Positions 1 to 8,669 are shown, counted from the stretch's first letter. The stretch is 64,000 nucleotides of DNA from Anaeromonas frigoriresistens (GCF_016820655.1 NZ_WSFT01000036.1:173300-237299); one strand, 5' to 3'. Numbers and translations are program-made. The notes: generated by a model not told the origin, from the letters alone.

Positions 1-2
1 TA

Positions 3-881
3 GATCCATATTTTGTATCAAAATTACCAGGGAATCCTATTGGACAAAGTGCAGTTAATCACTTAAGAAGATTTGGAGTAAACACTGATTACATTTCTCG
101 TGGTGGAGAAAGAGTAGGTATATATTACTTAGAGGCAGGAGCTTCTATGAGACCATCAAAGGTTGTATATGATAGAGCAAATTCTGCTATAGCAGAAGCA
201 ACTTTAGAAGATTTTGATTTTGATAGTATTTTTGAAGGTGCAGAATGGTTCCATTTTAGTGGAATAACTCCTGCATTAAGCAAGGAAGCTGCTAAATTAA
301 CTGAAGAAGCTTTAAAGGCAGCTAAAAAACATAATGTAACGGTTAGTGTGGATCTAAACTACCGTAAAAAACTTTGGACTCCAGAAGAGGCTAAAGAAAC
401 AATGTCAAGATTAATGGAATATGTAGATGTATGCATAGGAAATGAAGAAGATGCAGAAAAAACTCTTGGATTTAAACCAGGAGAAACAGATGTGACAAAA
501 GGCGAATTAGAGCTTGATGGTTATAAGAGTATATTCAAACAAATGAAAGAGAAATTTAATTTTAAATATGTAGTTACTACATTAAGAGAAAGTTACTCTG
601 CATCTGATAATGGATGGTCTGCGTTGATTTATGATGGAAATGAATTCTATCATTCAAGAAAGTATGATATTAGAATAGTAGATAGAGTAGGTGGAGGAGA
701 TTCATTTGCTGGAGGACTAATATATAGTTTAGTTGATGGAAAAGATTTTAAAGATGCCTTAGAGTTTGCAGTAGCAGCATCTGCTATGAAACATACTATT
801 TCTGGGGACTTTAACTTAGTTTCTGTGGATGAGGTTATGACCTTAGTAAATGGAGATGCTTCTGGAAGAGTTCAAAGATAA
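3..881 (+). CDS. kdgK: 2-keto-3-deoxygluconate kinase, 5' end cut by window edge
   Basis: PfkB/ribokinase-family sugar kinase, probably phosphorylating 2-keto-3-deoxygluconate (KDG) to KDPG in the cytoplasm. The reading frame is open from the first in-frame codon at position 3, so the N-terminus lies outside; 292 residues are visible against roughly 310-345 in the family. An internal ATG at 147 is not the start, because the upstream codons read as family sequence (for example PGNPIGQSAVNHLRRFGV). The C-terminal signature DRVGGGDSFAGG holds the anion-hole glycines and the catalytic Asp. The adjacent sugar-acid dehydratase and GntP permease support KDG as substrate; fructokinase activity cannot be excluded. 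A terminator follows at 915. Confidence 0.85.
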   Translation, partial: DPYFVSKLPGNPIGQSAVNHLRRFGVNTDYISRGGERVGIYYLEAGASMRPSKVVYDRANSAIAEATLEDFDFDSIFEGAEWFHFSGITPALSKEAAKLTEEALKAAKKHNVTVSVDLNYRKKLWTPEEAKETMSRLMEYVDVCIGNEEDAEKTLGFKPGETDVTKGELELDGYKSIFKQMKEKFNFKYVVTTLRESYSASDNGWSALIYDGNEFYHSRKYDIRIVDRVGGGDSFAGGLIYSLVDGKDFKDALEFAVAASAMKHTISGDFNLVSVDEVMTLVNGDASGRVQR

Positions 882-914
882 TAAATAAGTCAATTTAATA
901 TCCTTAATATATTT

Positions 915-943
915 GGAGTAGATTTTAATCTACTCCTTTTTTT
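915..943 (+). terminator. Intrinsic terminator after kdgK
   Basis: A 9-bp stem GGAGTAGAT/ATCTACTCC with a TTTA loop is followed by a run of seven T. It separates kdgK from the GntR gene. Confidence 0.85.
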
Positions 944-991
944 ATGGTAAAATAAATTCGAGAGAAGTATTGATCTTAAGGAGTAGATAAT

Positions 992-1684
992 ATGATAAAG
1001 AAAAATGTAAGTCAAGTAGTATTTGATACGATAGAAGGAAAGATAATAAGTGGAGAGTGGAAATCGGGGACTAAGATAACTTCAGAACCTCAATTAGCTA
1101 AAGAATTGCAAGTTAGCAGAATGTCAGTAAGAGAAGCTATAGAAAAATTGGTTGCATTAGGAATATTAACAAAGAAAAGAGGAGAAGGTACCTTTGTAAA
1201 TGAATTAAAGCCTTCCGTATATTTAAATAGCTTAATACCAATGATTACATTAGATAGGGATGATTTTTTAGAGATTCTAGAATTTAGACTTATAGTTGAG
1301 GTGGAAAGTATAAGACTTTTTGTGAAGAAAGCTAATAACCAAGATATCATAGAATTGAGAAAATATTATGATGAGATGGTAAAGTATAAAGATGATCCAG
1401 TGAAATTTGCAGAATCTGATACTAGTTTTCATATGAAAATAGCTGAAGGAACAAAAAACTCATTGATTAAAAAAGTTAACTCAGTTTTAAAGAAATTATT
1501 AGATTATCATCAACAGGGACTATATGAAAATCTAGGACCTAAGGGAGGACTTATAGAACATAAAAAAATTTTAGAATCTATAGAAAAAAGAGATGAAGAA
1601 TTAAGTGTATTATTTATGAAGCGGCATATAGAAAGAACAATTAATGATTTATATAAAATCAGAGAACAAAAAAAAGAAGGTTGA
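992..1684 (+). CDS. GntR-family (FadR/FCD type) transcriptional regulator
   Basis: DNA-binding regulator of 230 residues. Residues about 5-75 form the GntR winged helix (SEPQLAKELQVSRMSVREAI, then a wing ending GEGTFVNE). The rest is an all-helical FCD ligand-binding domain, typical of regulators sensing sugar acids or other small acids. The start is set by AAGGAG at 978-983, 8 bases before ATG. It lies between KDG kinase and the dehydratase/permease genes, so it most likely controls sugar-acid catabolism. Candidate operator half-sites TCAGACAA lie near 1786-1793 and 1871-1878. The stop codon is inside its own terminator stem. The exact inducer cannot be read from sequence. Confidence 0.85.
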   Translation: MIKKNVSQVVFDTIEGKIISGEWKSGTKITSEPQLAKELQVSRMSVREAIEKLVALGILTKKRGEGTFVNELKPSVYLNSLIPMITLDRDDFLEILEFRLIVEVESIRLFVKKANNQDIIELRKYYDEMVKYKDDPVKFAESDTSFHMKIAEGTKNSLIKKVNSVLKKLLDYHQQGLYENLGPKGGLIEHKKILESIEKRDEELSVLFMKRHIERTINDLYKIREQKKEG

Positions 1685-1700
1685 TCAACCTTCTTTTTTT
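1671..1700 (+). terminator. Intrinsic terminator overlapping the gntR stop codon
   Basis: A perfect palindrome of two 11-base arms (AAGAAGGTTGA and TCAACCTTCTT, 1674-1695) ends in a T run. The TGA stop codon (1682-1684) is the apex of the stem. Confidence 0.85.
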
Positions 1701-1729
1701 ATATATGTTTCATAATATGAAACATATAT
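1701..1729. repeat. Inverted repeat between gntR and the dehydratase promoter
   Basis: Perfect 13-base arms ATATATGTTTCAT and ATGAAACATATAT are separated by AAT. It lies directly after the gntR terminator and about 20 bases upstream of the -35 box of the next gene. It may be an operator or simply extend the terminator; the sequence alone does not decide. Confidence 0.55.
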
Positions 1730-1749
1730 ATTACGATGTGAAAAAATCC

Positions 1750-1793
1750 TTGACGATAAAAAACACATCTTGTATAATGTAGATGTCAGACAA
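1750..1793 (+). promoter_or_regulatory. Sigma-A promoter and candidate GntR operator of the sugar-acid operon
   Basis: TTGACG (1750-1755), a 17-base spacer and TATAAT (1773-1778) make a near-consensus promoter. Right at the expected start lies ATGTCAGACAA (1783-1793), containing the 9-base palindrome TGTCAGACA, which resembles the GT-N3-AC core of FadR-subfamily GntR operators. A second TCAGACAA (1871-1878) lies in the leader. Operator function is inferred. Confidence 0.7.
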
Positions 1794-1905
1794 GTGAAAA
1801 TGTTTTCTTGAGATTTTTTGTATTGAAACTGTAATTTAAAGAATGGTATAACTGAAAATAACAAAATACATCAGACAACTGCAGAGAAATTATGAGGTGA
1901 TAATT

Positions 1906-3624
1906 GTGTTAAAAAGTCAAGAGCTAAGAAAAAAGGCTCCTGAAATGGATCCGTTAAAAATAGGTATGGGATGGAAAATAGAAGATTTATCAAAACCCCA
2001 AGTAATTATAGAAAGTACTTATGGGAATAGTCATCCTGGGAGTTCGCATTTAGATTTATTTGTAGAGGCTGCATATAAAGGAATAGAAGAAAAAGGTGGC
2101 AAACCTGCGAGGTTCTTTGCTACAGATATATGTGATGGTCAAGCTCAAGGTCATGATGGAATGAATTATTCCCTGCCATCTAGAGAGTTTATAGCAAATA
2201 TGATAGAGATACATATAGGTGCTACTCCCTATGATGCAGGAGTATTTATAGCTAGTTGTGATAAAGGAATGCCAGCTCATTTAATGGCAATTGCTAGAAT
2301 GAATATACCATCAGTAGTTGTTACAGGTGGAATAATGAAAGCTGGACCAAATATGCTAACATTGGAACAAATAGGAACTTACAGTGCCAAGTATGAAAGG
2401 AAAGAAATAACAGATGAGGAGTTCACATATTTTAAACATAATGCCTGTCCTTCTTGTGGAGCATGTTCTTTTATGGGTACAGCATCAACTATGCAAATAA
2501 TGGCAGAAGCATTAGGGTTAGCATTGCCGGGAACCTCTTTGATGCCAGCTACAGCTGAAGAACTAAAAGAAATGGCTGAAAAAGCAGGTAATCATGCTAT
2601 GAAATTAGTAGATATGGATCTAAAACCTTCAGACATATTAACTAAAGAAGCTTTTGAAAATGCAATAATGGTACATGCTGCAATAGCTGGATCTACTAAT
2701 TCTTTATTACATATTCCAGCTATTTCTAGAGAATTAGGAATTGAAATAGAACCCAATTTATTTGATGAGATCCATAGAAAAATACCATGGTTACTAAATG
2801 TAAGACCTAGTGGATTGTACCCAGGAGAATATTTCTGGTATGCTGGTGGAGTTCCAGCCATTATGGAAGAAATAAGAGAACACCTTCATTTGGATGTCAT
2901 GACAGTTACGGGTAAAACCTTAAAGGAAAACTTAAATGAATTAAAGGATAATGGATACTATGAAAAATGTTATAAATACTTAGATAAATTAAATGTTAAG
3001 AAAGAAGAAATAATAAAAACTAAAGATAAACCTCTTCAAGAACAAGGAGCAGTGGCTATATTAAAAGGGAATATTGCACCAGAAGGAGCAGTAACTAAAC
3101 ATTCCGCTATATCAAAGGATATGCATCAAGTTACTCTTATAGCTAAGGTTTTTGATAGAGAAGAAGATGCGATGGAGGCTGTACTAAATAAAGATATTAA
3201 ACCAGGAAATGCTGTATTTATAAGGTATGAAGGCCCAAAAGGGTCTGGAATGCCAGAAATGTTTTATACAACTGAGGCGATAGCTTCCGATGAAGAATTG
3301 ATATCAACTACAGCCCTTATTACTGATGGAAGATTCTCAGGAGCTACAAGGGGACCTGCTATAGGTCATGTTTCTCCAGAAGCTAGTGAGGGAGGTCCTA
3401 TAGCCCTAGTAGAAGATGGGGATTTAATAAGAATAGATATTCCTAATAGATCAATTAATCTTATAGGGATTGATAGAGAAGAAAAGACTGGTGAAGAGAT
3501 AAAAGATATATTAGAAACTAGAAAAAATGATTGGATGAAACCTGAACCTAAATTTAAAACTGGAGTAATGGGACTTTATACAAGATTAGCAGTATCACCT
3601 ATGAAGGGTGGATATATGGGATAG
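1906..3624 (+). CDS. IlvD/Edd-family sugar-acid dehydratase (probable gluconate-type dehydratase)
   Basis: Fe-S dehydratase of the IlvD/Edd superfamily, 572 residues, expected to dehydrate an aldonic acid to its 2-keto-3-deoxy derivative. Visible motifs are ASCDKGMPAHLMA and NACPSCGACSFMGTAS, carrying the cysteines expected for the cluster, plus TDGRFSGATRGPAIGH near the C-terminus. I place the start at GTG 1906 because GAGGTGA (1894-1900) is 5 bases upstream; an in-frame GTG at 1897 falls inside that ribosome site. KDG kinase, a GntR regulator and a GntP permease alongside argue for a hexonic acid such as gluconate rather than dihydroxyvalerate in branched-chain amino-acid synthesis. Xylonate or galactonate remain possible. 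Confidence 0.8.
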   Translation: MLKSQELRKKAPEMDPLKIGMGWKIEDLSKPQVIIESTYGNSHPGSSHLDLFVEAAYKGIEEKGGKPARFFATDICDGQAQGHDGMNYSLPSREFIANMIEIHIGATPYDAGVFIASCDKGMPAHLMAIARMNIPSVVVTGGIMKAGPNMLTLEQIGTYSAKYERKEITDEEFTYFKHNACPSCGACSFMGTASTMQIMAEALGLALPGTSLMPATAEELKEMAEKAGNHAMKLVDMDLKPSDILTKEAFENAIMVHAAIAGSTNSLLHIPAISRELGIEIEPNLFDEIHRKIPWLLNVRPSGLYPGEYFWYAGGVPAIMEEIREHLHLDVMTVTGKTLKENLNELKDNGYYEKCYKYLDKLNVKKEEIIKTKDKPLQEQGAVAILKGNIAPEGAVTKHSAISKDMHQVTLIAKVFDREEDAMEAVLNKDIKPGNAVFIRYEGPKGSGMPEMFYTTEAIASDEELISTTALITDGRFSGATRGPAIGHVSPEASEGGPIALVEDGDLIRIDIPNRSINLIGIDREEKTGEEIKDILETRKNDWMKPEPKFKTGVMGLYTRLAVSPMKGGYMG

Positions 3625-3676
3625 TTTCCCTGTGTCTTCTTAGAGTTACAAATAAAAATTAAAGGGGAGAAAAAAC

Positions 3677-5038
3677 ATGTCACAAACAGGATTGATATTA
3701 GTAACATTGGCATCAATAGGAATTTTATTATTTCTAGTATTAAAATTAAAAATACAAGCATTTATATCACTATTAATAACTAGTATGTTTGTTGGTATTG
3801 CAACTGGAATGCCGTTAAATGAAATTATTAGTAGTATTCAAAATGGAATGGGGGGCACCCTAGGATTTGTTGCAACAGTTGTTGGACTAGGTGCTATTTT
3901 TGGACAGATATTAGAAGCCTCAGGGGGAGCAGAGTCTTTAGCCAGTGCATTAATTAAGAAGTTTGGTAAGGAGAAGGCTTCATGGGCTTTAGTTTTAGCT
4001 GGTTTTTTAGTAGCTATACCGGTATTTTTTGATGTTGGATTTATTATTTTAGTACCAATAGTTTATGCTTTATCCAAAGATACAAAAAAATCAGTATTAC
4101 ATTATGGGATACCCTTACTTGCTGGTTTGGCAGTTACTCATAGTTTTATACCGCCAACACCAGGTCCAGTAGCGGTAGCAGAAATAGTTGGTGCAGACTT
4201 AGGATGGGTTATACTTTTTGGTGCTATAGTAGGTGTACCTACAGCAATAATAGCTGGTCCTATATTTGGTAAATATATAGGGGAAAAAATACACTTAGAT
4301 CCTCCAGAATACATGATAAAAGATGCAGATGAAATGAAGAAAGATATTAAGGAACTACCTTCTTTTGGACTGATAACAAGCATAATAGGAGTACCATTAG
4401 TTTTGATTTTATTAAATACATTAACAGACGTATTAACAAAGAAAGGTATCATAGATGAAGGGCTTTTTGTGGAAATATTAGGTTTCTTAGGTCACCCCTT
4501 TGTAGCTCTTACAATAGCAACTTTATTGGCAGTATACTTATTAGGAACTAAAAGAGGATTTACAAAAGATGAGTTATTAGAACTTAGTACAAAAGCATTG
4601 GGACCGGCGGGATTAATTATACTAGTGACGGGTGCTGGTGGTGTATTTAAACAAATGCTTATAGATAGTGGTGTTGGTAATATGTTAGCTGATAATATTT
4701 CAAACTCTAGCTTACCACCAATTATTCTTGCATATATTCTAGCTGTAGTAGTAAGAATTACTCAAGGTTCAGCTACAGTATCTATGATAACAGCTGCAGG
4801 TATAATGGCACCAGTTATGGAAGCCTTTAACTTAGGAGGTCCAGACAGAGGACTTATAGTTATTGCTATTGCAGCAGGGGCTACAATATTATCTCATGTT
4901 AATGATAGTGGATTCTGGCTAGTAGGAAGGTACTTTGGTATGACCGAAGAACAAACTCTTAAATCCTGGACAATGATGGAAACTATTATATCGGTAGTTG
5001 GTTTTGCTATAGCTCTTATATTAAGTTTCATATTCTAA
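3677..5038 (+). CDS. GntP-family gluconate/sugar-acid permease
   Basis: Integral membrane protein of 453 residues with about a dozen hydrophobic segments. Family features include a conserved region around residues 110-170 (IPVFFDVGFIILVPIVYALS, HSFIPPTPGPVA) and the C-terminal ILSHVNDSGFWLVGRYF motif. GntP-family proteins import gluconate and related acids with protons. AGGGGAG precedes ATG 3677. It is 52 bases downstream of the dehydratase and ends at a strong terminator, so the two genes form one operon that brings in and dehydrates the same sugar acid. Confidence 0.88.
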   Translation: MSQTGLILVTLASIGILLFLVLKLKIQAFISLLITSMFVGIATGMPLNEIISSIQNGMGGTLGFVATVVGLGAIFGQILEASGGAESLASALIKKFGKEKASWALVLAGFLVAIPVFFDVGFIILVPIVYALSKDTKKSVLHYGIPLLAGLAVTHSFIPPTPGPVAVAEIVGADLGWVILFGAIVGVPTAIIAGPIFGKYIGEKIHLDPPEYMIKDADEMKKDIKELPSFGLITSIIGVPLVLILLNTLTDVLTKKGIIDEGLFVEILGFLGHPFVALTIATLLAVYLLGTKRGFTKDELLELSTKALGPAGLIILVTGAGGVFKQMLIDSGVGNMLADNISNSSLPPIILAYILAVVVRITQGSATVSMITAAGIMAPVMEAFNLGGPDRGLIVIAIAAGATILSHVNDSGFWLVGRYFGMTEEQTLKSWTMMETIISVVGFAIALILSFIF

Positions 5039-5054
5039 ATAAAATATAAAAAAT

Positions 5055-5085
5055 AAAAGAACCCTTAAGGGTTCTTTTATTTTTT
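5055..5085 (+). terminator. Intrinsic terminator of the sugar-acid operon
   Basis: A perfect palindrome with 12-base arms (AAAAGAACCCTT/AAGGGTTCTTTT, 5055-5078) is followed by ATTTTTT. Confidence 0.85.
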
Positions 5086-5357
5086 GAAGAGAGTGGGGGA
5101 ATTACTGGCTACTATACTAATTCAGTCAAGGATATCAGGAAAATGGTAGCCTATATATTATCAATATTGTTAATTTCAACTTTATATATATATGATAACA
5201 TTTATATTTTTATCTTATGTTAAGATTGTGTGAAGTGTTATCAAAATCTATATTAACAGTTTATAAATTACTGAAATTAACAGAAGTATGTTATAAAAGC
5301 ATAATATAAATGGCATATGCTATTTATATAGTTATAAAATATTAAAGGGTAAGATTA
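5086..5357. other. Intergenic region without a supported gene
   Basis: AT-rich spacer between the GntP terminator and the decayed Fur locus. It holds one 26-codon frame beginning at an ATG near 5143 without a good ribosome site, and no clear hairpin. Given the decay next to it, it may be further eroded sequence. Confidence 0.4.
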
Positions 5358-6050
5358 ATGGAGAAAGTACAACATATCAATTCTATTATAAAGAGAAGAG
5401 GGGGTATAAGTTAACTAATCAAAGAAAGTCTATACTAAATATTTTAATTAACTTTTAAAAGCATATAATGGTTTCAGATATATACAAAAAGGTAAAAAAT
5501 AAAGGTATAGGCTTAGCCACTATATATAGAACTTTAGAATTATTTGAAGAAATAATGATAATTAAAAAGATAAACATTGATGGGAAAATATACTATGAGA
5601 TGAAAATTTTTAATGGAGATCCTTTACATATTCATTTTCTATGCAGGAAATGTGGTAGTGTAATAGACATTAATAATGATATAATATACTTTGAAATTAA
5701 AAAATATAGAAAAGTAGGATTTTTACCTAAAGTTAATCATTTCGGCCCTTTAGGTGTAGGAAAATGTAATATAGAGAGTTTAAATTTAAAAATCGAAGAA
5801 TTAGAAGCTATAAGACTTAAAGATATATAAAGTTTGTCTCAAGAAGAATGTGGGAAAAAGAATAATCATTGAAGGTGGACATTATAGACATTCTAAGTGT
5901 AAATATAGATGTACCCTGTGCGGTAATTCTTACCATATTGATTTTAAAAATGACGAGGCTAATTGCCCAGAATGCGGATCTGAAAAGGTTAAGTGTAAAA
6001 AGAATCTAGAAGTTTGCAGAAAATTTTGTAAAAAACCTCTTGACAAATAA
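5358..6050 (+). pseudogene. Decayed Fur-family regulator fused to a broken DUF134/zinc-ribbon gene
   Basis: Remnants of two genes. From ATG 5358 the frame reads MEKVQHINSIIKRRG, then must shift by two bases in a G5 run (5400-5404) to continue YKLTNQRKSILNILI. A TAA at 5456-5458 interrupts it. It then continues through the Fur winged helix (KGIGLATIYRTLELFEE) and half of the regulatory domain (HIHFLCRKCGSVIDI). At about 5700 it runs directly into a DUF134 N-terminus (YRKVGFLPKVNHFGPLG, ELEAIRLKDI), meets TAA at 5828-5830, reads SLSQEEC, and then loses the DUF134 helix-turn-helix. The DUF134 end returns in another frame from about 5850 (GKRIIIEGGHYRH), followed by a Cys-rich zinc ribbon (CTLCGNSY, CPECGSEKVKC). 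At least one frameshift, two stops and two deletions are needed, so I call the locus non-functional. The 5468-5830 and 5850-6050 pieces could still be translated, but I doubt it. Confidence 0.8.
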
Positions 6051-6068
6051 TAAGATATAAAATAATAT
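6040..6068 (+). promoter_or_regulatory. Promoter of the T-box/ABC importer transcript
   Basis: TTGACA (6040-6045), a 17-base spacer and TAATAT (6063-6068). The -35 box lies inside the last codons of the DUF134 remnant, and the predicted start is just upstream of the T-box leader. Confidence 0.7.
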
Positions 6069-6074
6069 GTATAC

Positions 6075-6378
6075 AAATCAAAAAACGTTATATAAAAAGC
6101 GTTGATGAGAAATAGTAAGGATATTATATTCTTTTACAGAGAGTACCCGGTTGCTGAGAGGGACATTAGAAAATATTCTGAACACATCTCTGAGCTAGAC
6201 GTCGAATCCTTTTGGTAGTAGGTCGTCTTCGGTTTCCTGCACCCGTTATAGTGCTAGAGTATAAGCATTTGCCGTACTCGATAAGGTTGATACTGTAAAG
6301 TGTCGATGAATTTAGAGGTGGGACCACGAGATTAATACCCTCGTCCTCTAGCTTAGGCTAGAGGACGGGGTTTTTTTA
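6075..6378 (+). ncRNA. T-box leader, candidate histidine (tRNA-His) specificity
   Basis: tRNA-sensing leader. Stem I carries the AGTA motif (around 6142) and GGTTG. On its 3' side, GAA (6180-6182) is followed by CAC (6183-6185), the expected place for the specifier codon, giving histidine; the flanking CAGAGA and TCTCTG arms pair. The T-box sequence AGAGGTGGGACCACGAG lies at 6314-6330, and its bulge reads TGGG (6319-6322). The last bulge base pairs with the tRNA discriminator, and G would select C73, a hallmark of bacterial tRNA-His. The terminator (6338-6378) has an 11-bp core stem and seven T. Uncharged tRNA-His should therefore allow readthrough into the importer genes. Specifier assignment is by eye. 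Confidence 0.88.
6338..6378 (+). terminator. Regulated terminator of the T-box
   Basis: Arms CGTCCTCTAGC (6342-6352) and GCTAGAGGACG (6357-6367), extended at the base by further pairs, with loop TTAG and a T7 tract. The 5' arm can alternatively pair with the T-box sequence to form the antiterminator. Confidence 0.85.
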
Positions 6379-6455
6379 TATATTAAATCTTTTGCGCAGA
6401 AGATTGTATTAAAAGGAATTCCTTATTTAAAATATGAATATAAGGAGAGGTTAAA

Positions 6456-7265
6456 ATGAAAAAAATATTAGTAATAGCATTATTATTAATGATGAGTTTA
6501 GGAGTATTTGCAGGGTGTGAAAATAATAAAGAAACAAGTGGTGATAGTTTTTCAGATATAAAGGAAAGAGGATATATAGTAATGGGTTTAGATGATACCT
6601 TTGCTCCTATGGGCTTTAGAGATGATTCGGGAGATATAGTAGGCTTTGATGTAGATTTGGCAAAAGAAGCCTTTGGGAAAATGGATTTAGAATTAAAACT
6701 ACAGCCTATTGATTGGTCAATGAAAGAGACGGAGTTGAACTCTGGAAATATTGATTTAATCTGGAATGGTTATACCATTACAGAGGAAAGACAAGAAAAA
6801 GTTTCTTTTACTAATCCTTATTTAGCTAATAGGCAAGTGATTATTACTCTTAAAGATTCAGGTATTAATTCAAAAAAAAAGTTAGAAGATAAAAAAGTAG
6901 CAGCTCAAATGGGCTCTAGTTCAGTAGATGCAATAAATAATTTTCCAGACCTAGTATCTTCCTTTGATGGAGGAGAACCTATAGTATTTGATACAAATAA
7001 TGAAGCCTTTATGGATTTAGAAGCAGGTAGAGTTGATGCAGTAGTAGCGGATGAAATACTAGCAAGGTATTATATCAGCAAAAGAGGAAAAGAAAAATTT
7101 AATGTGGCTGATGAAGATTTTGGCAAAGAAGAATATGGAATAGGTTTAAGAAAAGAGGATAAAGAGTTTCTTAAAGAATTAAATTCTACCCTAGATGAAT
7201 TAAAGAAAAGTAATAAGGGGCAGGAGATATCAAGAAAATGGTTTGGAGAAAATATATTGAGATAG
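6456..7265 (+). CDS. Amino-acid ABC transporter substrate-binding lipoprotein (probable histidine)
   Basis: Solute-binding protein of family 3, 269 residues, anchored outside the membrane. It has a lipoprotein signal peptide with lipobox VFAGC (Cys21), then the two-lobed fold: IKERGYIVMGLDDTFAPMGF, GFDVDLAKEAF, and IDLIWNGYTITEERQEKVSFTNPY. The start is supported by AAGGAGAGG before ATG. It is first in a three-gene importer operon directly under the T-box; the codon and discriminator logic of that leader point to histidine, whereas the protein alone would only say polar amino acid. Histidine-T-box importers of this type have been called HisXYZ in comparative work. Confidence 0.88.
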   Translation: MKKILVIALLLMMSLGVFAGCENNKETSGDSFSDIKERGYIVMGLDDTFAPMGFRDDSGDIVGFDVDLAKEAFGKMDLELKLQPIDWSMKETELNSGNIDLIWNGYTITEERQEKVSFTNPYLANRQVIITLKDSGINSKKKLEDKKVAAQMGSSSVDAINNFPDLVSSFDGGEPIVFDTNNEAFMDLEAGRVDAVVADEILARYYISKRGKEKFNVADEDFGKEEYGIGLRKEDKEFLKELNSTLDELKKSNKGQEISRKWFGENILR

Positions 7266-7277
7266 TAGGTGGAAAAT

Positions 7278-7919
7278 ATGCAAGATGTCTATAATGTTTT
7301 ACCTTCTCTGTTAGAGGGATTAATAAATACAATTAAAATATTTTTATTAACATTGTCACTATCTATACCTTTAGGGATAATAACAGCCTTAATACGCTTA
7401 TCTAGTAAGAAAGGGTTAGAGATTACAGTTAGATTATATATTTGGATAATGAGGGGTACGCCCCTCTTGCTCCAAATAGTGTTTATTTATTTTGGGCTTC
7501 CTATTATCGGTGTTAGTCTTAATAGGTTCACAGCTGTGATAATAGCTTTTGTCATAAACTATGGAGCATATTTTGCAGAAATTTTCAGGAGTGGTATTTC
7601 ATCTATAGATAAGGGGCAGTATGAAGGAGCTAGAGTATTAGGACTTAACCCCATACAAACCTTTAGAAGGATTATACTTCCTCAAACAGTGAAAAGAGTT
7701 CTACCTCCAGTTGCCAATGAGACAATCACATTAGTAAAGGACACAGCCTTAGTATATGTGGTAGGTATAGGAGAACTTTTAAGAGCTGCAAAAATAGCTT
7801 CTAATAGAGATGCTACTTTGATTCCTTTAGTTACGGCAGCCCTTATGTATCTTATATTAACTGCTATTTTGAGCAAAGTATTTGGTAGATATGAAGAAAA
7901 ATATGCTTATTATAGATAG
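7278..7919 (+). CDS. Amino-acid ABC transporter permease (probable histidine)
   Basis: Inner-membrane permease of the HisMQ/GlnP family, 213 residues. It has an N-terminal segment typical of the family (LPSLLEGLINTIKIFLLTLS), RGTPLLLQIVFIYFGLP, and the EAA loop GARVLGLNPIQTFRRIILPQ that contacts the ATPase. I choose ATG 7278 because TAGGTGG (7266-7272) is 5 bases upstream; the in-frame GTG at 7269 is inside that site. It starts 12 bases after the binding protein stops, and the ATPase follows 9 bases later. A single permease gene suggests a homodimeric channel. Confidence 0.88.
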   Translation: MQDVYNVLPSLLEGLINTIKIFLLTLSLSIPLGIITALIRLSSKKGLEITVRLYIWIMRGTPLLLQIVFIYFGLPIIGVSLNRFTAVIIAFVINYGAYFAEIFRSGISSIDKGQYEGARVLGLNPIQTFRRIILPQTVKRVLPPVANETITLVKDTALVYVVGIGELLRAAKIASNRDATLIPLVTAALMYLILTAILSKVFGRYEEKYAYYR

Positions 7920-7928
7920 GAGGTTAAA

Positions 7929-8669
7929 ATGATTTTAGAAGTTAAAAATTTAAAGAAATCTTTTGAAAATAATTTGGTGTTAAATGATGTTTCTTTTACC
8001 ATAAATCAAGGAGAAATAGTAACGGTTATAGGACCATCTGGAGCAGGGAAAACCACTTTGCTTAGGTGTATTAATGGATTGGAAGATGTTGATAAGGGTG
8101 AAATACAAATAACTAATAAGTGCTTAGTAAAGAAATATCAATCTGACTATAGGGCTAAAGGAAAGGAACTAATAGAGATAAGAAAAAATATAGGCATGGT
8201 ATTTCAAAATTTCAACCTGTTTCCTCATATGTCAGTATTAGAGAATATTATTGAAGCTCCAATGAAAGTATATAATAGGAATGAAAAAGATACTATTGAA
8301 GAAGCTTACGATGTGTTATATAAATTAGGGATAAAGGACAAGGCTAATAATTATCCTTATGAATTATCTGGTGGTCAAAAACAAAGGGTTGCTATTGCCA
8401 GAGCCCTTATATTAGATCCAAGATTATTATCCTTTGATGAACCCACATCTGCATTAGATCCTGAACTTAGATTAGAAGTGGCATCTATAATTAAATCTTT
8501 AGTTACTAAAGAAAGGGCTGTGTTAATAATAACTCATGATATGGAGTTTGCTAAAAGAGTATCTACTAGAATAATATTTATGGATAAAGGATATATAGTT
8601 AAGGATGATAATATGAATAATTATTTTAATAGTACTGATAATAAAAGAATTATAGAATTCATAAGATAA
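7929..8669 (+). CDS. Amino-acid ABC transporter ATP-binding protein (probable histidine)
   Basis: Cytoplasmic ATPase of the polar-amino-acid importer family (GlnQ/HisP type), 246 residues. Walker A is GPSGAGKTT, the Q-loop lies in VFQNFNLFPHMSVLENI, the signature is LSGGQKQRVAIARAL, and Walker B is LLSFDEPTSALDP followed by the switch His in ITHDMEF. AGGAGG lies 5 bases before ATG. It is the third and last gene of the T-box operon; a palindromic terminator follows about 100 bases downstream. Confidence 0.9.
   Translation: MILEVKNLKKSFENNLVLNDVSFTINQGEIVTVIGPSGAGKTTLLRCINGLEDVDKGEIQITNKCLVKKYQSDYRAKGKELIEIRKNIGMVFQNFNLFPHMSVLENIIEAPMKVYNRNEKDTIEEAYDVLYKLGIKDKANNYPYELSGGQKQRVAIARALILDPRLLSFDEPTSALDPELRLEVASIIKSLVTKERAVLIITHDMEFAKRVSTRIIFMDKGYIVKDDNMNNYFNSTDNKRIIEFIR

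Noticed and set aside
4138..4452. 104-codon minus-strand frame
   Set aside because: Antisense to the GntP permease; Pro/Ser-rich as expected from a reversed membrane protein.
5143..5223. 26-codon hydrophobic frame after the GntP terminator
   Set aside because: Weak ribosome site, no terminator and next to decayed DNA.
5468..5830. Intact 120-residue Fur-like protein
   Set aside because: The frame lacks the Fur N-terminus because of an upstream stop and frameshift, and ends in DUF134 sequence; read as part of a pseudogene.
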